Part shown: positions 56,708 to 64,000 of the stretch, one piece after another
How positions within the stretch are numbered: the first letter of the stretch is position 1
Layout: each line of letters begins with the position of its first letter
Origin: Monosporascus cannonballus
Taxonomy: Eukaryota > Ascomycota > Sordariomycetes > Xylariales
Length of the DNA stretch: 64,000 nt
NCBI GenBank assembly: GCA_004154925.1
Contig: QJNS01000136.1
Span: 124,001-188,000, forward strand
Direction of reading: 5' to 3'
Notes under the pieces: generated by a model
Databases searched by the model: none
Told to the model about the DNA's origin: nothing
Seen by the model: only the letters and a program-made list of their open reading frames with translations
Translations under genes and position numbers: made by a program

Positions 56708-58975
56708 ATTGTGTCTGTAGAGGGACGGTTGCAACTTTCCGGGTTAGGTGCTAAGGCTGCCCGGGTCAACATGGCACTGATCGACAGGATCATCTCGTCT
56801 CTTTATACTGATCTCAGAGGTGAATGAACCATATCTGAATCTACTACCTCCAAGCTATTTGTGGAAGGTGATAGTTGATTTCCAGAGTATAATGAGCGAA
56901 CGGAGCAAGCAGCTCCTAGATCTTCCATCAACCTTCCTGTTCTTGACATCTGCGCTATACCCCGATATCGCTATGTATCAAGTTGCTGGCCTTGCCTGTT
57001 TTCATTGGCTACATTACCTTCAGCGGAAGGAACCTTACGGCACCGAGCGATCGTGCCCGTAGTCGCCTTCGACTTGTCCAATATAGACCTGCATAAGCGC
57101 AAACCGGCGATGCTACGTATAGTACTGGTTTCCGTTAGTGAACGGGCGTAAGTTTGAGAATGAGTTGGAGGACCAAGACTACGTCGAAAGTAAGTATGCG
57201 AATGCGAATCTCAGGGACATATTACTGGTGGATAAGTTTGTATTAGACTGGTGTCCCCGGGGGTCGTTGCCCTGCCAAGGGTATTATCAAGCGCCGCTGC
57301 TCAGCGGCGTCGGCTTTGGGTTGGTCACGCGCTTCGGATCTATCCCTCAGCTATCTTATGGGCGCATCTGATGTAACACGAAGCCGCCTTTCCTTATCAG
57401 AGGCCCGGGGCCGAGAGATGCATATCACCCCCCGATGGAGTCATGCTGGGACCTCCCTAAATCGGTACTGATGCCCGCAGTGGGTCCAGTCAAGTTGCGG
57501 AGTTGGCGTCACATACCGAGGCATACCCGGAGAGTACCACATCTAAACTACTGCCGCCTTCATCTTGGAGGCTATCTTTCAATGAGATAGTGAACTGGCC
57601 GCTCCGAGGAGATAAACTCACGCTGAGACATTTTGTAGTGGCGGTCACCTTCTCCTCATAGCCTAGCCTGGCATTCATTGCCGCTCTTGACCCTGACTAC
57701 TATTAAATCACGGGAGAGTTTGATCCTGCACCGGTATCCTGCGTTGGATATAAGGTGCAATATAGTCTCTATAATTTCTACGGGAGACGATTATCGCATG
57801 TGTTGATGTTCTAGGATGTTGGCAGAATATTAAGCTCTTACAAAAGACTGTCCCATAAGCGTGCTTGGGCGACTTAAATGCCTACTACTAATAAGTCCCT
57901 TATGGTTAGGGTCAAAGCAACACTCCACGGGACCAGGCAACCCTGCGGAATAATATATACATTAGTACATATCACGGCAAACGCAGTCCAATACTAATGA
58001 ACGCCATGGCAGACGTTGTGGGCCTTGAAAACGCTCAAGCTTATCCGTAATTTATAGAAAAGGCCATATACTGCGAGCACCGACTATGTTGCGTCGATCC
58101 TACTATAACGCCCCCTTACCTTGTGTTTATCTTAGCCATAGTCCGTAATATCTCGCTAAATCGAGTAGGCTCCAGCCCCTTCCGCCCTACGGAATGACTC
58201 GTCACACAGACTTGGGGCTTCGGTGCAGCTCTTAGATAGGTTGGATATGTACACTCAAGATTAGTTGCTGGGCATATCATAAGCGAATTATAGCCAAATA
58301 TATAGTCCCAGGGGTCTGGAGGAGGGGAGGGGGTTGTTGTTTCTATGATCGCCAATATCGCAAAGGAAAACAAAGGTGGAAAAGGGGAGGAAAGAATAGA
58401 GGCCCAAAATGGGAGTAAATCTCACAAAGGGGCAAAATAGGCAATATGAGGATGTTCCTTGATGATATATGCAACGGAAAATAAGACAGTGTTGTGGCAA
58501 TAAACATAGGGCGCACTCCATGCTAACATTAGTAAAGAGCAATAAATAAGTGAAATATCCACTATAGGACTGCGAACTGTTTGATATTAAGCTATAGGTC
58601 CAACCGATATGATTGGATCTCCGTTTAGGTAGAAAAAAATTTTAAAGGAGGGGGAAAAGGAAGAACGAAGAAAGATCCAGCGGCGAGGGGAGAGACCCGT
58701 ATGCCCTCCAATTCTTACATATATATCTTAAGTATAATCTGAATGCCGCGAGATAGGGGCCGCTGACTAGTATTAAATGGCGGTGCTCTTCCCCTGCTTC
58801 CCATTCTGATCTACTATCATTGTAGAACAGGAAAGAAGTGGGGTTTAATTAATACAGAATAATATTGAATAAAATATTAATATAACCAATCAACAAACAG
58901 AAAACATATATTGAATCAAAAACAATCATCGAGATGCGCCAATAGATCTTACCGTTCTTCCATGGAGCCTACATC
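56708..58975. other. Intergenic
   Basis: Promoter side of the metalloprotease gene, then ~2 kb up to the 3' end of the amidoligase gene. Small ORFs at 57138-57371 plus and 57490-57678 minus have no recognisable domain. The stretch 58540-58910 is AT-rich. Confidence 0.4.
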
Positions 58976-60697
58976 TCATCCAACAAACTTTACATCCCAG
59001 TTCTTACTATGCCGTAGTATCCTCTTCTCGGCAATTTCTGCCTCTTCGAAAAGGCATAAATCGTCAAGGAGGTCAAGCACGTCGTAACTACCGTCCTGTT
59101 TCGCCGCGAGGTCGCAACGTGTCAGCACACTTAGGTATTCTTCCACGGGGGCATACATGGCAAAGTGCACCAACCCGACACATACGGCCGCCCAGGTCCC
59201 TACCCAGTCGTCCAGACAGCCTTCCCCCATACGAAACTCTATTGTCCGCTTCTGTTGGGCGGTGGTGTTAATGGCTCTGCAGCAGTAGTTATTGAAACTG
59301 ATGCTCCCCCTAGCCTCACTGCCGGAGAGGAGCCTCGAGACGCAGCAGCTGCTGGGGGCGTCAAAGATCTGGCGGACGCCTTCAAAGACCCCGATATCTC
59401 CCTCGGCCCTTGCGGGGATCACCGAATAGATATCGACCCCTGTTCGGCGGCGAAGACGTCCTACGAGTTCTTGGAGCTCCGTAGCCGTATAACGAGGTAG
59501 TGCCATTTTCGGGCACGCCCGAGTCCACGGGGATTCGTGTCGGTAACTGGAATCCCCCTGGGACGGACTTGTCACAAGACCGGCCCTTCGAGAAAGTGCT
59601 TCGTCCAGATCACTGGGTGACCCACGCTGGTTCGCCGGGCCGCCCGGGGGACTGCTAATGTTATTAGGCTTGTTACATCGTGGGGAGCAACCGCTCGGGC
59701 TCACCGTGCCGCTTTGGGAACTGCTGTTAGAATCGCCGCCCTGTATGAAGGGCCCAAAGTGAAACGGCTGCCGTGATTTCTCGAATGCTTCGATCGTTTC
59801 TTCCTTTCTGTTCTCCTCTCGCCAGGTGATTGGTTCTTCGCCGTGTCGAACATTCGTCCCGAGGTATCTGAGGCAATCCCAGGCTATTGGATCTGACCCC
59901 GCGCCTCCAGCGTGTGCTGGCTCGACTTCAACTCCCTTAGCCATGTTACTATATTCGCGTATGGGCTGGCAATATATGTTAGCCCGGCGTAGGGGGTTAT
60001 GGAGAGTGAACAATAACAAGTCCGCGGCCCAGGAGAGCCCGGCTATCCGGCGGATCATATCCAGAGGTAAGCGTTCGATGCCCTGGCCCACATGGACGTG
60101 GACAGAACATGTGTCGTTTACGCGCATTCGATATCTCTGTGTGAGAACTCTAAGGGCGTACTTGATAGCCTCGAACGCTTCAGGGGTAGCGTACTCGACA
60201 GGGCTCTGGATCTCAAGCGAGACCCACTGCTGGATTGGTCCGTAGAAGGGAAAGTTCTCTTCGTAGCCCAAGCTCTTCCGCTGGTAAAGGCTACCATCGT
60301 CTTCGATTTCCCAGTCTTCGTAGCCCTGAAGCACCACCGCGGAATAACCGTCGTCTTGCAAATGGGTTTCCGCAAGAGACGAGGCGAGGCCCAGTCCCTC
60401 CAGTGTATCTCGGAGATCGTTGAAGATGATCTCCGCCGCAGCGCATACGGGGCTGTCGGTCCCGTACACATTCCTTTCGACACGTGCCCTCTCCACCCTG
60501 AATGCTGGTGGAATGCCTTCGACGTGCTCGTGGGGATCTTTCTGATCTACGAACAGCCACGGCATGAGAAGTTCGACCTCGACTCCGAAGCTGAGGCTCA
60601 GAGCCTTCGTAGTCCCGGGCGTCGCCATCACCGAGCTTGTTAATCTTGAAAGGGTTTCTTTGAGATGAGAATGAAATACGGCTTGTCTAAAGGGCAA
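58976..60697 (-). CDS. Amidoligase-domain protein
   Basis: Intronless 573-residue protein carrying an amidoligase-type domain (Amidoligase_2, related to the glutamine synthetase/gamma-glutamylcysteine ligase fold). Members are predicted to form amide bonds using ATP; substrates in fungi are unknown. Signature residues visible: SFGVEVELL with E40 and E42, WEIEDDGSL (about 129-137), CSVHVHVGQG with H200 and H202, and TIEFRMGEG with E487-F488-R489, all expected metal- or ATP-binding positions. A Ser/Pro/Gly-rich low-complexity insert covers about 318-395. The C-terminus is conserved-looking helical sequence. Translation may begin at Met1 or at Met24, from which the folded domain starts almost directly. 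Neighbours give no pathway clue. Annotation as amidoligase rests on motif order, since I could not run a profile search. Confidence 0.85.
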   Translation of the reverse strand: MPFRQAVFHSHLKETLSRLTSSVMATPGTTKALSLSFGVEVELLMPWLFVDQKDPHEHVEGIPPAFRVERARVERNVYGTDSPVCAAAEIIFNDLRDTLEGLGLASSLAETHLQDDGYSAVVLQGYEDWEIEDDGSLYQRKSLGYEENFPFYGPIQQWVSLEIQSPVEYATPEAFEAIKYALRVLTQRYRMRVNDTCSVHVHVGQGIERLPLDMIRRIAGLSWAADLLLFTLHNPLRRANIYCQPIREYSNMAKGVEVEPAHAGGAGSDPIAWDCLRYLGTNVRHGEEPITWREENRKEETIEAFEKSRQPFHFGPFIQGGDSNSSSQSGTVSPSGCSPRCNKPNNISSPPGGPANQRGSPSDLDEALSRRAGLVTSPSQGDSSYRHESPWTRACPKMALPRYTATELQELVGRLRRRTGVDIYSVIPARAEGDIGVFEGVRQIFDAPSSCCVSRLLSGSEARGSISFNNYCCRAINTTAQQKRTIEFRMGEGCLDDWVGTWAAVCVGLVHFAMYAPVEEYLSVLTRCDLAAKQDGSYDVLDLLDDLCLFEEAEIAEKRILRHSKNWDVKFVG

Positions 60698-61949
60698 TGT
60701 ATATCCCCGTTGCGACTTGGACCACGGGTACTTTTGTAGCTTATATGGACACTTCGAACAGTCCGACTGTTCAATTACAGATTGGTCGTTTTGTTACAAC
60801 AGACGTTTACGGGATTGTTCATAGGCCTTCAAAAATGTTGGCGGCCATATCCAATTAGACGACATCCCAACAATGGAAGAGCCTCGCTCCAGCAGGAAGA
60901 CTGCGGTGAATTTGTTATAAACGCCCGAATACACCAGATTGCCCGTCAGAAATCCGCAAACTACCTGCATCCATTCCACCACGTCCAGTACACCCGTGTA
61001 AGTTCCATCCACTGGCTGTAGACCTCAGGCTAATTTCTATATGCGGGATGGAAGTGACTGAGTAAACTGTTTGGACCGTGCATATGTTGCATGTCAACGT
61101 TTGAAGCTTATGGCCTCGTAGTGATGCTTGGATACGTATTATTATAAAGGGATTATTCGGTTGTCGTGGAATAAGGGTATCTATGTTAGTCATCAAGCTC
61201 CCAGCACCCCGGAAGAACCTTATTCCGGCGCGCCCACAGTATATAGAGAGCTTCCTAGCCACCGCTCCCTAGAGCTCAATTCTAGTCAGACAATTATCAC
61301 TTCCCACACTCTATGTTACCTTATCTACCGATCATCCTAACTGTCACATCGGTGCAGGGGTCATTCAAGGGGTTAGGATTGAATATACCTAGCTCGATCC
61401 AGTAGGGACACTTGACCCAGGCTCATCCTTTGTACTCGCCTTATGTCCGATCACATCGCCGGAGCTGGACGGGCAAGACAAAGGCGTTATTTACTTGCGC
61501 TTTGTATCATCATAGCCCGTGCACGCGTGTTGACAACAATGAATACTAGCGTTGAGCACAGGGTATTCTAACTCCCTCTTTTATCACCAAAGCCTTGAAT
61601 CGAGGCTTCGGCGTTGTAGTCGAGGAGATACGGTTAGCTCCTGGTCGCACCCTATGGTGTCACGTCTTAGTTAGATCTATTGGGTCCTTGAGAACAAGAC
61701 CGTTGACGGCTCTCCAGTTCGCACAAAGGTAGAATCAATTCCGGTTTCCGTGCATCCTGGAGACGAGGCTAGCAACAAGTATTCCTCAGTGGTAGATCAA
61801 CGTATAGGCAAAGAGATTTATTAAATCATTCACTCGTGATGTGTCATCCAATAATACATCGTGACTCATATATCGTACACCATATGATACAATTGTGTGT
61901 TGTGAACCCTCTCAAACGCTGAACCCTTACGCCGCGCCAAATGCGGAGA
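60698..61949. other. Intergenic
   Basis: Upstream of the amidoligase gene and downstream of the repeat-containing ORF. No recognisable gene; small ORFs only. Confidence 0.35.
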
Positions 61950-62483
61950 TCAAAAAATATCAGATAACAACTTCAACCAAGTCTTGTGGGGGTTTATCGG
62001 AGTAGGCCCTATTATCCAATTAGACGAGCTGTCATAAAATAGAACGGGAGCGGTAATCCTCACCTGTCTTGCAACATTGCCTGGTGGTGTGGTAGTTTGG
62101 GACTGGGGTTGCGAGCGTTTGGTCGCTTGGTAGACGAGGAACGAGCCCCTCGTATTACGCATCCGCATGTTGGAGGCTAGGTCGGCTAGCACCGCGGCTG
62201 TAGTGGACGATTGTTTAAAGTTATTGTTGCGAGGGAGAGAGGTACGGGGGTAGCGCTGTATCGAGTCTCGGCGCTGTAACGACTCCCGACGTGGTAGAGA
62301 GGTTCTGGTTGACGTCCTTTGCTTTAGGGACGCGCGTTGGGTCTTTTCATGGGTTTGAGAGGGTAACGAGTCCGGACGTAGAGTAGTTCTACTTGACCCT
62401 CTTTGCCTCAAGGACGGCCGCTGGGATTTTTCATGAGCCTGAGACGACTCATAGGGGTATGACACTAAGTATAGGTGATCCAT
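61950..62483 (-). CDS. Hypothetical repeat-containing protein
   Basis: A 177-codon frame rich in Ser, Arg, Thr and Gln with an internal duplication of 28 residues: one unit at 15-42 (QAHEKSQRPSLRQRGSSRT...) and one at 43-70 (QTHEKTQRASLKQRTSTRT...). Both are basic and carry R-x-S/T-like phosphosite patterns. The rest is polar with a hydrophobic C-terminal tail (WLKLLSDIF). No family recognised. An overlapping frame upstream (62465-62701) in another phase also looks protein-like, so a spliced gene reaching further upstream is possible. Confidence 0.35.
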   Translation of the reverse strand: MDHLYLVSYPYESSQAHEKSQRPSLRQRGSSRTTLRPDSLPSQTHEKTQRASLKQRTSTRTSLPRRESLQRRDSIQRYPRTSLPRNNNFKQSSTTAAVLADLASNMRMRNTRGSFLVYQATKRSQPQSQTTTPPGNVARQVRITAPVLFYDSSSNWIIGPTPINPHKTWLKLLSDIF

Positions 62484-64000
62484 GATGCGTAGTGTTCTAA
62501 GATAATTGGATCTGGGGATGGACTAATAACTGTGGTTGATATATTAGGCTGATTTCTTTCTAAACTGCGACAGGGGGCCATTTGTAGGACCAGGTGGATG
62601 GCATTTGTATTAAATGCCATTTCTACTAAGCGTACTTTACATTCCCCATCTGCCGCAAGGGTTATTCGCGTCGTTTTGGTGGACACGGGAAGTGTATTCA
62701 TTGTGTGTCGGTTCCAGGCTCCTTACATCATAGTGTAGTTATGACAGGGTGAAAACTTCCGGCTGCTAGTGCGGACATGCTGTGGTTTGGTGAGCGACCT
62801 GGCAGCCTGTAAAAGTACGGGGGCATGGGCAGAATAGCTGTAATGGAGGATATGTCCCCCTGGAGTTCTGCTCCAGTGTTACAGGTCGGTCGCGATACAA
62901 CTGGGCTTTCATCGAGATCGCGGCCTTTCCAGTTACTAAGAAGCCTTGCATGACGTCAAGAATATTCCAGACGTTAGGGTGAGTTACCTGGCACCAGCCC
63001 ATAGGTACTTAGCGCTCACTATTTACGGTACGTAGTGCAAGGGGGACAAAGGTCATGTCTCCGCATAACTGACGTTAGATTGTCTTGCCACGAAAGGTTC
63101 TCGAGACCGGATTCCTTTTGGCTGGAATGGTGCAACCCCGAAGCGATCTGTCACATGTCACCTCCACTGCTTTGCTGTTATCTTCCGATTGCCCCCAGTC
63201 GATCAGATTTGTTTGATAAGCCTTCTTGAGTCCTTATCGGGCGCTCAGTGCGGCACATCTCTCGTTGCACAGCCACTGGAAGGCGTCACAAAAGCGTAAT
63301 GGTGGCCTGGAGGAACAAGTCCTATAGCTCCTTTTAATCAAAATGATACAGGTGGCTATGAATATATGGTTAATATTTAGGAACCTTTCAAAAGATTGAC
63401 GTAATAGGGTAGATTGCGAATATGATTGTCAGAACGACCGTCGACTGAGTAATGCCTTCGCCCATTGATCCCTTTACCAGACCCAAAGAGTGCACTCCCT
63501 GTAGGTATGCTCGCCAGGGCAGTAACGCAGTTAAAGGGGGTACGAAGATGAATTGCTCGAAGTTGCTCGATTTGCCCGGATGCGGCTGGCTTACGTGTCC
63601 AGATTGGCAGCATTGAGATACAGAGTTGAGACGCTTCAATATTTTGAGAGAGCGAAGGTTGTGAGTTACAACGAGGAGTTGCAGTGCTGAAAGCCTAAGG
63701 CCCAATGTCTTTACAGTGTTAGAGTGTATCCGATTGAAGGTCAACTGGCTGTACCACCAACAACTCTTTCAGCTTGGGGTTAACACCTCCTGTCAACACC
63801 AATTACAGCAATAGGAGGTTTCCGAATAGCACTCAGTTCCCTTTCAGGAAGGGCGCCGTTTGAAGCAGTTACGGAGGCAGTTGGTGGGCGTTCAATTTGA
63901 TAGTGGTGATCCTAGTTACCTGGAGTCATATCAATTTGAAGATGGGTAGCCCAGGCAAATGTCAAGGCGTAGCGATATTCGCGACCTAGCATAATCTCAT
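62484..64000. other. Intergenic to window edge
   Basis: Minus-strand frames at 62465-62701, 62766-63002 and 63377-63744 have no recognisable domain. Nothing else was seen. Confidence 0.35.

Noticed and set aside
1..64000. CRISPR array or prokaryotic operon
   Set aside because: Introns, the tRNA intron and RIP show a eukaryotic fungal genome; no regularly spaced repeat-spacer array is present.

Overview
The window reads as nuclear DNA of a filamentous ascomycete, most likely a Sordariomycete. The evidence is: short 49-95 nt introns with CTAAC/CTGAC-type branch sites in most genes; an AT-rich block at 1-8200 with repeats decayed in the C-to-T/G-to-A manner expected of repeat-induced point mutation (RIP); an intron-containing tRNA-Arg(TCG); and a set of typical fungal genes. 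Two predicted stwintrons (an intron nested in the 5' splice site of another intron) would fit the Xylariales/Hypoxylaceae, where such introns are best known, but that placement is an inference.

Layout. 1-8200: RIP-degraded LTR retrotransposon (LTRs about 853-1228 and 7498-7874) with further LTR fragments around it, interrupted by an undamaged 131-bp inverted-repeat element at 4365-4495. 8200-9816: GC-balanced DNA with no recognisable gene. 9817-11814 (+): Osh6/Osh7-like oxysterol-binding protein. 13066-13695 (-): U2AF small subunit. 14779-16491 (-): an unidentified gene fragment and an intact 344-residue ORF of unknown function. 16907-23227 (-): Ty3/gypsy element with gag, protease, reverse transcriptase, RNase H and integrase, broken by frameshifts and stops but not AT-converted. 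23369-23803: inverted-repeat element with an AT-rich tandem-repeat core. 24197-24279 (+): tRNA-Arg(TCG). 25632-27596 (+): maltose/alpha-glucoside permease with a stwintron. 28541-29882 (-): aldo-keto reductase. 30506-31507 (-): decayed rhodopsin-domain membrane protein. 34341-37916 (-): Fun30/SMARCAD1-type SNF2 remodeller. 38836-39392 (+): Vma21. 40329-41691 (-): DUF2406 protein. 41.7-52.0 kb: gene desert with one decayed coding patch. 52065-54067 (+): glucose-6-phosphate dehydrogenase. 55422-56707 (-): secreted M43 metalloprotease with the second stwintron. 58976-60697 (-): amidoligase-domain protein. 61950-62483 (-): repeat-containing hypothetical ORF.

The conserved genes are scattered housekeeping functions (lipid transport, splicing, chromatin, V-ATPase assembly, pentose phosphate pathway) rather than a cluster. 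The permease, aldo-keto reductase, secreted protease and amidoligase are typical accessory genes of a saprotroph or plant associate. No biosynthetic gene cluster, CRISPR array or viral gene set was seen. The most notable findings are the two stwintrons with the same architecture (internal intron between G1 and T2 of the external donor, external donor GTACGT in both); the unknown ORF downstream of the gypsy integrase; and the amidoligase of unknown substrate.
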